Below, one piece after another: positions 7,189 through 16,304 of a stretch of DNA of 64,000 bases (positions are counted from its first letter, which is position 1; every line of letters begins with the position of its first letter). Origin of the DNA: Paraglaciecola arctica BSs20135 (lineage in GTDB: Bacteria > Pseudomonadota > Gammaproteobacteria > Enterobacterales > Alteromonadaceae). The stretch spans positions 269,344-333,343 of the forward strand of contig NZ_BAEO01000055.1 of the NCBI RefSeq assembly GCF_000314995.1. Reading direction: 5' to 3'. The translations under genes were made by a program, and so were the position numbers. The notes below the pieces were generated by a model. It was not told the origin of the DNA, did no database searches, and was given only the letters and a program-made list of their open reading frames with translations.

Positions 7189-9570
7189 ATGAGTCGCACT
7201 ATACAGTTAAAAATTGCCGGTATGACCTGTTCCTCTTGTGTTGGTAGGGTTGAAAAAAAACTAGCTCAAGTCAGCGGTGTTGAAAATGTCAGTGTGAATC
7301 TGGCAGTTGAAACGGCAACTGTTAAGGGCACCGCTAATCTTCAAGATTTAGTCATGGCGGTTACAGACGCGGGTTACCAAGTTCCAACAACTAACGCCAG
7401 CTATGGAGTTTCGGGAATGACATGTGCTTCCTGCGCAGGGCGTGTGGAGAAAGCTTTGCTGAAGTTGCCTCAGGTGCTTAAAGCCAATGTCAATCTTGCG
7501 ACAGAACAAGTCTCGCTAATATTGATTAACGATTTGCTTGAGGCTGACGTGGCTAGTACTTTGAGTAATGCCGGATACGAACTTTTGGCTGTTAGTAACG
7601 AGTCGCCTAATCGCGAGGTTACCACTAAGTTTTATTCGGCAGATTGGTTTCCGGCCGTAGCGGCCAGTTTACTTTCATTGCCTCTGGTTTTTCCCATGGT
7701 TGGCATGCTGTTTGGTAAAGAGTGGATGTTGCCTGCGCTAGTTCAATGGTTGTTGGCAACACCGGTACAGTTTTATTTTGGCGCACGGTTTTATCGTGCT
7801 GCTTGGGGAGCGTTGAAGGCCCGAACTGGTAATATGGATTTGTTGGTTGCGATAGGAACAAGTGCTGCTTATGGATTATCCGTTTATTTATGGTGGCTCA
7901 GTGCTCAAAATCAGAGTGTTGCGCACTTATATTTCGAAAGTAGTAGTGTAGTTTTGAGTTTGGTTCTTGTTGGTAAATACCTAGAGCACAAAGCCAAACG
8001 GCGCACCACCGATGCATTAAGAGCGTTGGAGAATTTGCGCCCGACAACGGCAATAGTATGGCGTTTGAGTAATTGGCAACAGGTTGCGGCTGCATCAGTT
8101 CAAAGCGGTGAACGGGTGCAAGTAAAACCGGGTGAGCGGGTACCTGTTGATGGTTTGGTTACTGCAGGACAAAGTCATCTGGATGAGGCGCTGATCAGTG
8201 GTGAAAGCCTGCCGGTAAGTAAAACAACAGGGGATAAGGTGACCGGTGGGTCGCTTAACTTGGATGGGGTTTTAGAGATTAACGCCAGTAGTGTAGGCGC
8301 AGAGTCTACCCTTGCGAAAATTATTCGACTGGTTGAAGAAGCTCAGGGCGCCAAGGCTCCAGTGCAAGCATTAGTGGATAAAGTTAGTGCGGTGTTTGTA
8401 CCAGTAGTTCTGTTCCTTGCGACTATAACCTTAATAGCTTGGGGGATGACGACGGGTAATTGGCAACAAGCCATTCTAAACGCCGTTGCTGTACTGGTTA
8501 TTGCCTGTCCTTGTGCCCTCGGTTTGGCCACACCTGCTGCTATTATGGCCGGTACTGGCACTGCCGCCCGTTTTGGGATCTTGATTAAAGATGCCAGTGC
8601 GCTGGAACAAGCGACTGCCATTAATATGGTAGTGTTTGATAAAACCGGGACTTTGACTGAAGGCAAACCAGCGTTAAGTCAAATGACGGCATTGACTGGG
8701 TCTGAACAAGAGTTGCTGCAGCTAGCGGTTTCGGTGCAACAACATAGTGAACACCCCTTAGCGCAGGCAATTTTAAACAAAGCCAGTGAAATGAATATTT
8801 CTCCTCTAGAGGTTGAAGAATTTCAGGTAGTTGCCGGATTGGGGGTAAAAGCAAAGTTGCATGATTCAATGCTATTTCTAGGAAGTCAGCAGATGATGAC
8901 CGGATTGGGAATTGAGTTGCCAAAAAACATAATTGAAGTGCGGGGGGCGTCAGTCTCCTGGTTAGCCAGACAAGGCGGTGAAAAGCCAGAATTACTGGGG
9001 CTATTTTGTTTTACCGATATGCTTAAACCTCATTCACAAACGGCAGTTAAACAGTTGAAGTTGCAAGGGATCAAAGTCGCAATGTTAACCGGTGATAGTC
9101 AAGCCAGTGCCAAAGCTGTCGCTAATATTTTGCAGTTAGATGAATATCACGCGGAAGTGTTGCCTGCCGATAAAGCGGCTTTTGTAAAAAAATATCAACA
9201 ACAAGGATTTTATGTGGCAATGGTGGGTGATGGTATCAATGATGCACCCGCTTTGGCGCAGTCTAACTTGGGTATTGCTATGGCAACCGGAACAGAAGTG
9301 GCTGTTAGCGCATCAGCCATCACCTTAATGCGTGGTGAACCAAACTTGGTTGCATCGACGTTAGTGATGGCGAAGTTAACTTATCGAAAAATAAAGCAGA
9401 ATCTGTTTTGGGCCTTTATTTTTAATACTGTTGGTATTCCCTTGGCGGCATTCGGTTATCTTAATCCTGTGATTGCTGGTGCGGCGATGGCATGTAGTAG
9501 TCTTTTTGTGGTTAGCAATGCCTTACTATTACAGCGTTGGCATCCTAAAAAGCTAAGTAATAATGAATAA
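7189..9570 (+). CDS. copA: Copper(I)-exporting P1B-type ATPase CopA
   Basis: 793 residues from the ATG at 7189, chosen because GGAGGT lies four bases upstream; an in-frame ATG at 7177 overlaps that ribosome site. Two N-terminal heavy-metal domains have GMTCSSC (C14, C17) and GMTCASC (C79, C82). The membrane part carries the copper motif ACPCALG, followed by DKTGT (phosphorylated Asp), TGD and GDGINDAP. The enzyme pumps Cu(I) out of the cytoplasm using ATP. Its 3' end overlaps cueR by 8 bases and it sits behind a CueR-type promoter, so the pair forms a self-regulated copper resistance operon. All catalytic motifs are intact. Confidence 0.96.
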   Translation: MSRTIQLKIAGMTCSSCVGRVEKKLAQVSGVENVSVNLAVETATVKGTANLQDLVMAVTDAGYQVPTTNASYGVSGMTCASCAGRVEKALLKLPQVLKANVNLATEQVSLILINDLLEADVASTLSNAGYELLAVSNESPNREVTTKFYSADWFPAVAASLLSLPLVFPMVGMLFGKEWMLPALVQWLLATPVQFYFGARFYRAAWGALKARTGNMDLLVAIGTSAAYGLSVYLWWLSAQNQSVAHLYFESSSVVLSLVLVGKYLEHKAKRRTTDALRALENLRPTTAIVWRLSNWQQVAAASVQSGERVQVKPGERVPVDGLVTAGQSHLDEALISGESLPVSKTTGDKVTGGSLNLDGVLEINASSVGAESTLAKIIRLVEEAQGAKAPVQALVDKVSAVFVPVVLFLATITLIAWGMTTGNWQQAILNAVAVLVIACPCALGLATPAAIMAGTGTAARFGILIKDASALEQATAINMVVFDKTGTLTEGKPALSQMTALTGSEQELLQLAVSVQQHSEHPLAQAILNKASEMNISPLEVEEFQVVAGLGVKAKLHDSMLFLGSQQMMTGLGIELPKNIIEVRGASVSWLARQGGEKPELLGLFCFTDMLKPHSQTAVKQLKLQGIKVAMLTGDSQASAKAVANILQLDEYHAEVLPADKAAFVKKYQQQGFYVAMVGDGINDAPALAQSNLGIAMATGTEVAVSASAITLMRGEPNLVASTLVMAKLTYRKIKQNLFWAFIFNTVGIPLAAFGYLNPVIAGAAMACSSLFVVSNALLLQRWHPKKLSNNE

Positions 9571-9964
9571 GCTAGTCACTATCGGAGAGGCGGCTAATAT
9601 AACCGGGCTCTCGGCAAAAATGATTCGACATTATGAAGTCACGGGGCTTATCCCCAAGGCGATCCGTTCTGACGCCCAATATCGTTTGTATAACAGCCAG
9701 CAATTGAAATTATTGGGTGTGATTAAACAAGCCAAAAGACTCGGGTTTTCATTGAATCAAATAAGTGCTTTATCTGATTTATGGCAAAACCCGAATAGAG
9801 CTAGTCGTGAAGTTAAAAGACTTGCAGAACAACACTTATATGAAATCGATAGTAAAATTAGCGAGCTGAAACAAATGAAAACATCACTACAAGAATTGGC
9901 CGATAATTGTAATGATGATGAAAATTCCAATTGCTCGATACTTGACGGATTAGATCAGGGCTAA
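9563..9964 (+). CDS. cueR: Copper-responsive MerR-family regulator CueR
   Basis: 133 residues. The N-terminal MerR helix-turn-helix reads VTIGEAANITGLSAKMIRHY, followed by a long dimerisation helix and a C-terminal metal loop with C116 and C124 (spacing C-x7-C). This equals the C112/C120 pair that binds Cu(I) in E. coli CueR. The start overlaps the end of copA by 8 bases, indicating translational coupling. It should sense cytoplasmic Cu(I) and activate the 19-bp-spacer promoter upstream of copA, making a feedback loop. Gold or silver sensing is possible but less likely given the CopA neighbour. Confidence 0.93.
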   Translation: MNKLVTIGEAANITGLSAKMIRHYEVTGLIPKAIRSDAQYRLYNSQQLKLLGVIKQAKRLGFSLNQISALSDLWQNPNRASREVKRLAEQHLYEIDSKISELKQMKTSLQELADNCNDDENSNCSILDGLDQG

Positions 9965-10023
9965 CAGCTACAAATTCATCGGAAGGCTAAACGACTATTA
10001 CTTAACCTTAACCGCTGATTGCT

Positions 10024-10045
10024 AAGCCCAAGTTTGTTTGGGCTT
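10024..10045 (+). terminator. Hairpin after copA-cueR
   Basis: AAGCCCAA (10024-10031) pairs with TTGGGCTT (10038-10045) across a 6-base loop, 60 bases after the cueR stop. The following bases are only partly T-rich, so it is a moderate terminator candidate. Confidence 0.55.
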
Positions 10046-10316
10046 TGGTTAGTTACAAAAAACCTGTTGTATGCTCACTCGAACTTAAAGTAATCAATCC
10101 TGTAATTCATTGTAAAAAAATTGCAGGTTGTATAAGATCTACCTATATAAATTGCCTTGGAATGTAACTTTGATACATACGCCGCCCTAAGCTATATCCC
10201 CTTTTTACTATGCCTGCTAAGGTATAGTTTTTCGCGTTCATCGCGAGATCCTCTCGTAATTATAAAAATCAGAAAAAATTCCCAATTTGGGATGATAAAC
10301 ATTATTAGGTTGTTAC
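10046..10316. other. Upstream region of the SulP gene, no gene seen
   Basis: No open frame stands out. A short imperfect palindrome, ATTCCCAATTTGGGAT (10278-10293), lies 24 bases before the SulP start and could be an operator or simply a leader hairpin. No clear promoter was identified. Confidence 0.35.
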
Positions 10317-11807
10317 ATGCTTGAACACATTAAGAGAGATTGGCTCTCTAATATTCGTGGCGATGTGCTTGCTGGGATTGTAGTGGCGTTAGCCCTTATC
10401 CCCGAAGCTATTGCTTTTTCTATAATTGCTGGTGTTGATCCAAAGGTTGGGTTGTACGCGTCATTTTGTATTGCGGTTATCATCGCATTTGTAGGCGGAC
10501 GTCCTGGAATGATTTCTGCGGCCACCGGTGCTATGGCACTTTTGATGGTGACTTTAGTCAAAGATCATGGGTTGGAATACTTACTAGCTGCAACGCTCTT
10601 AACTGGGGTTCTGCAAATATTTGCAGGTTATCTCAAATTAGGTGAATTGATGCGTTTTGTATCGCGCTCAGTGGTAACTGGCTTCGTTAATGCCCTTGCA
10701 ATTCTAATATTTATGGCGCAATTACCGGAACTGACTGATGTTACATGGCATGTTTATGCGATGACGGCGGCTGGACTGGGTATTATTTATTTGTTTCCGT
10801 ACTTACCGGTTATAGGTAAAGCCGTACCATCACCACTGGTATGTATAGTGTCGTTAACTATTGTCGCTGTGTTTATGGGATTAGACATTCGCACTGTGGG
10901 TGATATGGGCGAATTACCCGATACCCTACCGATATTTTTATGGCCTGATGTGCCGCTTAATTTAGAAACATTAACTATTATCCTTCCTTATTCCATTGGC
11001 CTTGCCGTTGTAGGTTTACTTGAATCCATGATGACCGCCACTATAGTCGATGAGTTGACCGATACATCTAGTGATCGTAATAAAGAGTGTAAAGGTCAAG
11101 GTATCGCTAATATTGGTGCCGGTTTGCTTGGTGGCATGGCGGGGTGCGCTATGATCGGGCAGTCGATTATCAATGTAAAATCCGGTGGCCGTGGTCGACT
11201 TTCTACTTTTGTCGCAGGGGCATTTTTGTTGGTTATGGTGGTTTTCCTAGATGAGTGGTTGCGCCTAATTCCAATGGCAGCACTAGTAGCCGTAATGATA
11301 ATGGTGTCCATAGGTACGTTTTCTTGGTCTTCAATTACTGACTTACGTAAAAACCCTGTCTCCTCAAGTATCGTAATGGTAGCGACTGTTGTTGTGGTGG
11401 TTGCAACACACAATCTAGCTCTGGGAGTACTGATAGGTGTGCTGCTCGCTACTTTGTTCTTTGCTAATAAAATTGGGCGTTTCATGGTAGTTAAGTCTGA
11501 TTTTTCAACGTCAGAAAACACCAGGGTCTATAAAGTCATTGGGCAGATATTTTTTGCTTCTTCTGAGCAATTTATCAAGGCTTTTGATTTTAAGGAAGCA
11601 GCTGAAAACGTGGTGATTGACCTTACTCATGCACACTTTTGGGATATCACAGCTGTGTCGTCTTTAGATAAAGTTGTGATTAAATTTAGACGAGAAGGCG
11701 CAACCGTGAGTATTATCGGTATGAATGCTGCGACAGAAACAGTGGTCGACAAATTCGGGGTGCACAATGATCCTAAAGAAGTCGAAAAATTGTTAGGCGG
11801 ACACTAA
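10317..11807 (+). CDS. SulP/SLC26-family anion transporter with STAS domain
   Basis: 496 residues. The N-terminal membrane part has the SulP signature region ([35 protein letters not shown]) and about 12 hydrophobic segments. Residues about 400-490 form a cytoplasmic STAS domain ([22 protein letters not shown]). SulP proteins move sulfate, bicarbonate or organic anions, usually with a Na+ or H+ partner. The substrate cannot be read from sequence; bicarbonate or sulfate are both plausible in a marine cell. A universal stress protein follows 9 bases later and is probably co-transcribed. That pairing is recurrent in bacteria and suggests nucleotide- or stress-dependent control of transport. Confidence 0.88.
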   Translation: MLEHIKRDWLSNIRGDVLAGIVVALALIPEAIAFSIIAGVDPKVGLYASFCIAVIIAFVGGRPGMISAATGAMALLMVTLVKDHGLEYLLAATLLTGVLQIFAGYLKLGELMRFVSRSVVTGFVNALAILIFMAQLPELTDVTWHVYAMTAAGLGIIYLFPYLPVIGKAVPSPLVCIVSLTIVAVFMGLDIRTVGDMGELPDTLPIFLWPDVPLNLETLTIILPYSIGLAVVGLLESMMTATIVDELTDTSSDRNKECKGQGIANIGAGLLGGMAGCAMIGQSIINVKSGGRGRLSTFVAGAFLLVMVVFLDEWLRLIPMAALVAVMIMVSIGTFSWSSITDLRKNPVSSSIVMVATVVVVVATHNLALGVLIGVLLATLFFANKIGRFMVVKSDFSTSENTRVYKVIGQIFFASSEQFIKAFDFKEAAENVVIDLTHAHFWDITAVSSLDKVVIKFRREGATVSIIGMNAATETVVDKFGVHNDPKEVEKLLGGH

Positions 11808-11816
11808 GGAAAAACA

Positions 11817-12668
11817 ATGAAAAAAATAATAACCTGTGTGGATGGTTCGGCAATCACGGCCGCCGTTACTGACGCGGCAATCTGGGCTTCAAAAAAACTT
11901 GATAAACCTTTGTGTTTTTTGCATACCTTGGAAAAAGAACAGCAACATGGTGCGGATGATTTTTCTGGTGCTATTGGGCTTGGAGCTCGCTCAGCATTAC
12001 TTAAAGAAATGACTAAGCTGGACGAACAACGAGGCAAAGTTGCTTTGCAACTTGGCAAAGAATTGCTTACTACAGTCGCCAACAAAGCAGAAAGTTCAGG
12101 AGTCAAAACTGTAGAAGTGATGCATCGACATGGTGATATTGTTGATGCCACTGTAGAGCTACATGACAAAACACGCCTAATTGTGATTGGTCGAAGTGGC
12201 GAAGATCATGACGGTAATTTCAATGTTCTAGGTTCACACATTGAAACCTTACTGCGTAAAGCGATTCAACCAGTACTTATTGTGCCTGCAGAATTTAAAC
12301 AACCTACTTCTTTCATGGTGGCCTATGACGGTAGGACCACTGCTGATAAAGCGTTGCAAAAGGTCATCGATGGTGGCCTGTTACATGGACTGCATTGTCA
12401 TTTGGTTTCTGTAAAGAATAATGAGAGCAATCTAAAAGACAAACTGGATGCGGCTAAAAATTGCATGGAAAAAGAAGGGTTTGAGGTAAGTGTTTCATTT
12501 GTAGAAGGGGATATTCACCAATCCTTGATGGAGTATAAAACCGCTAATAATGTGGGGCTAATGGTAATGGGGGCGTTTGCTCATTCCAAGTTGCGGCAGT
12601 TTTTTGTGGGCAGTAATACCATTAAAATGTTGGAACATTGTGACGTTCCATTAATTGTATTGCGTTAG
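11817..12668 (+). CDS. Two-domain universal stress protein (SulP partner)
   Basis: 283 residues made of two tandem Usp domains. The first begins MKKIITCVDGSAITAAVTDAA and the second begins near residue 160 with SFMVAYDGRTTADKALQK. The second ends in MGAFAHSKLRQFFVGSNT, close to the G-2x-G-9x-G-S/T ATP-binding motif. It lies 9 bases after the SulP gene with an AAGGAAAAAC-type ribosome site, so it is probably in the same operon. Usp proteins bind ATP or similar ligands and modulate stress survival. A role in regulating the adjacent transporter is inferred from linkage only. Confidence 0.85.
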   Translation: MKKIITCVDGSAITAAVTDAAIWASKKLDKPLCFLHTLEKEQQHGADDFSGAIGLGARSALLKEMTKLDEQRGKVALQLGKELLTTVANKAESSGVKTVEVMHRHGDIVDATVELHDKTRLIVIGRSGEDHDGNFNVLGSHIETLLRKAIQPVLIVPAEFKQPTSFMVAYDGRTTADKALQKVIDGGLLHGLHCHLVSVKNNESNLKDKLDAAKNCMEKEGFEVSVSFVEGDIHQSLMEYKTANNVGLMVMGAFAHSKLRQFFVGSNTIKMLEHCDVPLIVLR

Positions 12669-12684
12669 TACTCCCATTAGCTTG

Positions 12685-12749
12685 AAGGGGCAGTATCAGT
12701 ATTTAACCTTAATTCGGGTTATTTAAATCGCACTGATACTTTTGCCCCT
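12685..12749. terminator. Long hairpin between convergent genes
   Basis: AGGGGCAGTATCAGT (12686-12700) pairs with ACTGATAC and then, after a 3-base bulge, TGCCCCT (12732-12749). A smaller AACC/GGTT hairpin sits in the loop. One arm lies inside the last codons of the sensor kinase gene on the minus strand. It probably stops transcription of the Usp gene from the left and of the kinase operon from the right. Confidence 0.5.
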
Positions 12750-13984
12750 CCCAATGCAGACTCTGCAATATTAATCTGGGCATCATGCCATGCCGCAATC
12801 CTTGTCACTATCGCTAACCCCATGCCAAATCCAGGTTTTTGACTGTTATTGTGACCTCGGGTAAAAGGTTGTAATAACGCCAGTCGTTTGTCTTTTGGAA
12901 TGCCTGGGCCATCGTCTTCTACTACTAACTCTATGTAATGTGGTCCTTTTAAAATACGCACTTGAATAAATTGTGATGCATATTGTTGGGCATTGCTGAG
13001 CAAGTTGTTGATTAACATAGCTAGAAAATTTTGCTCGCCAACAATAGTGATTTCACCCATTGGTTGCCATTTGATTTGTTTGCCGTCAACACCATCTATG
13101 CCATATACACATTGATCCATTAACTGATTGAAGTCTACTGGGACTTTGTCGACTTTTATCATGCTTTGCTCAAGTCGAGCATAATTGAGTAACACTTCGA
13201 CTAGCCGTTCCATCTCGGCGATATCTTGACTAAGATGTTGGATGTATTTGTGTTGTTTTTCCGGTTTGCTAGTTTCGCTTAAGGCTTCGATACCAAAACG
13301 TAATCTGGCTAAAGGTGTACGTAAATCGTGGGATACGGCATTGCCTAATAACTTGTTATCTTGTATCAGCGTTTCGATTTTTTGCGCCATTCGATTAAAT
13401 TCGTTTTCAATATCAGCCACATAGGAAGTGCCTGATACTGGAATACGCCAACCAAAGTCACCAGAACCAAAGTTTTTTGCGGCCCTATTTAATAACCGTA
13501 ACCGTTTAATTAGTGGATAAAGCCAGATCCCCACAAATAATAAAATACCTAAATAAAACACTGTAGTGAGAAGCATTTGTAAACTTAGATTATCTTGTTG
13601 TGAGCCTTGAGGTGCAATCGCCAACACTAACACCTGTTGCTTTGATGCCATGATGTGATTCACTGTGATGCGCTCGGCTGACTCCAACACCAAAGACATG
13701 CCTTGACTGAAGTCCTGCTTTAATTCTTCTGGCAGAGGAAATTCTGCCAGTGGGATAAGGTTTAGTTGTTGCTGATTGGTCTGTTGCCAAGTGCTTACAA
13801 AAGCTTGGGTATCATCTATTGAATCTAAAGTGGTGGCTAACGAGGCAACAATTTTTCGATAGGCACTAAATTCATCGGTCGTTTGTTGCTCCTGATAATT
13901 ATTAAATAAGGTATCAAGAGACCAACCTAAAAATATAATGGCTGTGAACATAACAAAAACTAAAGAAAGGACTAGCTTCTTCAT
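12719..13984 (-). CDS. RstB-like sensor histidine kinase
   Basis: 421 residues from the ATG at 13984; an upstream TTG at 13999 is a possible alternative. There is a transmembrane helix at 2-22, a periplasmic sensor of about 115 residues, a second helix near 138-158, then HAMP. The phosphoacceptor box reads AVSHDLRTPLARLRF, and the ATPase motifs are NNLLSNAQQYA, EDDGPGIP and GFGMGLAIV. The architecture matches RstB/EnvZ-type kinases that report on the envelope. It is the last gene of a minus-strand cassette with its regulator, DUF3019 and two MipA/OmpV proteins, so the pair probably controls those outer-membrane genes. The signal is unknown. Confidence 0.9.
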   Translation of the reverse strand: MKKLVLSLVFVMFTAIIFLGWSLDTLFNNYQEQQTTDEFSAYRKIVASLATTLDSIDDTQAFVSTWQQTNQQQLNLIPLAEFPLPEELKQDFSQGMSLVLESAERITVNHIMASKQQVLVLAIAPQGSQQDNLSLQMLLTTVFYLGILLFVGIWLYPLIKRLRLLNRAAKNFGSGDFGWRIPVSGTSYVADIENEFNRMAQKIETLIQDNKLLGNAVSHDLRTPLARLRFGIEALSETSKPEKQHKYIQHLSQDIAEMERLVEVLLNYARLEQSMIKVDKVPVDFNQLMDQCVYGIDGVDGKQIKWQPMGEITIVGEQNFLAMLINNLLSNAQQYASQFIQVRILKGPHYIELVVEDDGPGIPKDKRLALLQPFTRGHNNSQKPGFGMGLAIVTRIAAWHDAQINIAESALGGAKVSVRFK

Positions 13985-14044
13985 AATGCTGTCTGCCAAG
14001 TTGCTATTGGTCTATGTGCACTCATCAAAGTAAATCCATCAAAG

Positions 14045-14749
14045 CTATTCCCACGCGTCTATTACAAACAAATAACCTTGACCCCAAATTGTTTTGATCC
14101 TGTAAGGATTGTTGGCATCATCGCCTAACTTTTTACGTAGCCTAGATACTATGATATCCATGCTTCGGTCAAAACCGTCGTAATCTATGCCCCGTATAGC
14201 TTTGACTAACTCATTACGATTCACCACTTGCCCAGCTGATTGAGCCAAGTACCAAAGCACGTCAAATTCGTTAGTTGAAATAGCGACTTTTCGGCCATCT
14301 AGCAAAGTAGTGCGGGAGTGAGCGTCTAGCTGAAACTGCCCAAATTGAAGGCTGTCTTCGCTTTCTGGCGTCGATTGTTTTTGGTTGTTTACGCGTCTTA
14401 GCAGGGCTTTGACTCTCGACAACATGGCCCTAGGCTTAATAGGTTTAGTGACATAATCATCTGCCCCAAGCTCTAAACCTAAGACTTCATCCATCTCTTG
14501 GTCTCGGGCCGTCATCATCAGAATAGGACCCTGATAAAAACCGCGCACCTCTCGGCATACATCAAACCCGTCTTTTACGGGTAACATAATGTCTAACACC
14601 ACTAAGTCAGGTTGATCCTCTCTAATTAATTCTACGGCAGCATCTCCTCTGTTAACTAAGGTCACTAGATAACCATGCTCGGTTAAATAGTCGCTAAACC
14701 ATTCGGCCAGCGACATATCATCTTCCACCAGCATTATGTGTTGTTGCAT
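14045..14749 (-). CDS. OmpR-family response regulator (RstA-like)
   Basis: 234 residues from the ATG at 14749. The ORF extends to a TTG at 14776, but that overlaps the preceding gene. The receiver domain has the acidic pair VEDD, phosphorylated D53 in VVLDIMLP and K in YVTKPIKP. The C-terminal winged helix (EFDVLWYLAQSAGQVVNRNEL, RSMDIIVSRLRKKLGDDANNPYRIKTIWGQGYLF) binds DNA. The start lies 11 bases after the stop of the DUF3019 gene, and the sensor kinase follows 60 bases downstream. It probably regulates the MipA/DUF3019 genes of its own operon. Confidence 0.92.
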   Translation of the reverse strand: MQQHIMLVEDDMSLAEWFSDYLTEHGYLVTLVNRGDAAVELIREDQPDLVVLDIMLPVKDGFDVCREVRGFYQGPILMMTARDQEMDEVLGLELGADDYVTKPIKPRAMLSRVKALLRRVNNQKQSTPESEDSLQFGQFQLDAHSRTTLLDGRKVAISTNEFDVLWYLAQSAGQVVNRNELVKAIRGIDYDGFDRSMDIIVSRLRKKLGDDANNPYRIKTIWGQGYLFVIDAWE

Positions 14750-14760
14750 TTTTTCGTTAA

Positions 14761-15210
14761 TCAAAATAACTTCCAACTCGATTTAGGGCGCTTAGAGGAT
14801 TTGAATACCCAAGAAACTGTAATTTGTGTTTTAGACAGATCAATCTCCTGTTTTTCAGCGCGTAACACAAAGTCAGTACTTTGCGTTGACTGGAAATCCA
14901 AATTAAATGTTCCTTGTTCGGTATTTTGCCAGCATTTTAAAATATGCTTCGTTAAAAGGTTAATTAGGCAATAGTTTCCTTTTTGTGATTGGCGCCAACT
15001 AAAAACTACTTCTTGATAGCAGGTTTGTCCTTGCCGCAATGCAACGCAGCGTTCAGGTGTAACAAGCAACTCATTACTGTTTTGGTTGAATTCTGCAGAA
15101 CGAGAATAGGTTGCCCATGTAAAAACCACTAATAATAGTGAGAAATAGCATAATAAAGTCGGCATGCGTTGTTTATGTTTTTTAGTTAGTATCATTAATC
15201 TGCTACTCAT
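14761..15210 (-). CDS. DUF3019 family secreted protein
   Basis: 149 residues. A hydrophobic signal lies at about 17-38 (LCYFSLLLVVFTWATYSRSAEF). The mature part has four cysteines (ERCVALRQGQTCYQEV, NYCLINLLTKHILKCW) likely to form two disulfides, and ends in a beta-rich WVFKSSKRPKSSWKLF. This matches DUF3019, a periplasmic family of unknown function found in Shewanella and relatives, usually next to MipA/OmpV and a RstAB-type two-component pair, exactly as here. Its ATG follows the MipA stop codon without a gap, which points to translational coupling. Any role in signal sensing is inference. Confidence 0.78.
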   Translation of the reverse strand: MSSRLMILTKKHKQRMPTLLCYFSLLLVVFTWATYSRSAEFNQNSNELLVTPERCVALRQGQTCYQEVVFSWRQSQKGNYCLINLLTKHILKCWQNTEQGTFNLDFQSTQSTDFVLRAEKQEIDLSKTQITVSWVFKSSKRPKSSWKLF

Positions 15211-16044
15211 TTAAAAAACGTAACTAATGCTGGTACTAATACCGATATAAAAATTTCTGCTTTTCGCAAACAAAGGACTATTATTTGACCCTAAACCTGC
15301 AGAGACTGTCGCGCGATAAATCCAGTGTTCACTTATTGGATAAGTGACACCTATGGACGAATTGAATTTAACTGAGGCTTTACCTTCGTAGGCGCTAAAG
15401 TTTGTTCTATTGGCTTCTTCTTCGCTTACCCCGAAGAAATAATCTTCGAGCTTTGCAGTTGCGAAATTTAGCTCTGCTAGACCATGAAAGTTCCAATTTC
15501 GGTATTGCCAATTGCGTCCTATTAAGGCAGACGCAATGGTTGCTTGGCTTCTTCCAGATATATCCTGTTTGAGTGAAAGTTGAATGATATTTTCGCCGTA
15601 GTTACCCGTTGCGCGAACACCGAGCGGCATACTACCTTCTCTTTTGTTAAGCCCCTCGAAAAGCCCCTCCTTGTCGTTGTCTTGGGTAATGCCATTACCG
15701 GTACCACCTAATACCACATCAAATGACCAGTTGTTGTGTTCATATGCATTGTAACCTACGACAACTTCCTCGGAAGTCTCTCCGAAAAAATCTATGAAGA
15801 ATCCATTCCAATTGTAACTGCCTGACGCATTTAGGCTTATACCAACACCTTTGCCATCCTCGTCAGTCAAAGATGAACCCACCCAAACACCTGCACCAAG
15901 GCCTATTTCGAAGAAATTTTCAGGCTCGCTTTCTTGACTCGCATTGGTGCGCAATGTGCGAGCAATATCTGATGAATAAGCGAATGATGAAAATACGATT
16001 GTAAGGAGCGCAACCAGAGAGAGTGTCTTGATATCTATATACAA
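15211..16044 (-). CDS. MipA/OmpV family outer-membrane protein (copy 1)
   Basis: About 277 residues from a TTG at 16044, chosen because AAGGAAG lies 8 bases upstream and the signal peptide then starts normally. An in-frame ATG at 16086 would add 14 polar residues and has no ribosome site. After the signal (IKTLSLVALLTIVFSSFAYS) come alternating beta-strands (FFEIGLGAGVWVGSSLTDEDGKG, SYNWNGFFIDFF) ending in Phe, typical of a MipA/OmpV beta-barrel. It is about 70% identical by eye to the next gene, so the two are tandem duplicates. The position where copy 2 has its ATG reads AGA here, so this copy appears to have moved its start. Confidence 0.85.
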   Translation of the reverse strand: MYIDIKTLSLVALLTIVFSSFAYSSDIARTLRTNASQESEPENFFEIGLGAGVWVGSSLTDEDGKGVGISLNASGSYNWNGFFIDFFGETSEEVVVGYNAYEHNNWSFDVVLGGTGNGITQDNDKEGLFEGLNKREGSMPLGVRATGNYGENIIQLSLKQDISGRSQATIASALIGRNWQYRNWNFHGLAELNFATAKLEDYFFGVSEEEANRTNFSAYEGKASVKFNSSIGVTYPISEHWIYRATVSAGLGSNNSPLFAKSRNFYIGISTSISYVF

Positions 16045-16304
16045 TCTGTTTACTTCCTTAATTTTAACACCCCAAAATATTGTCATAACTAAATATAAAA
16101 GGCGTATTAAGACGCCGCACCTGTATCAAAGTTTATTCTAGTTCAGCCCATTACAACAACATTCTGAGCAAGGTAAAACCTGAACTATAAGGTGAAGTCA
16201 GGTCTTATATCTATCCCAATAAGGTAGTGTTCACTGAGATCGTCACTGAAGTAAATAGCCAGTTACCTATTTTCTACGCTCAACATAATTGTTTGTTGAA
16301 TTAT

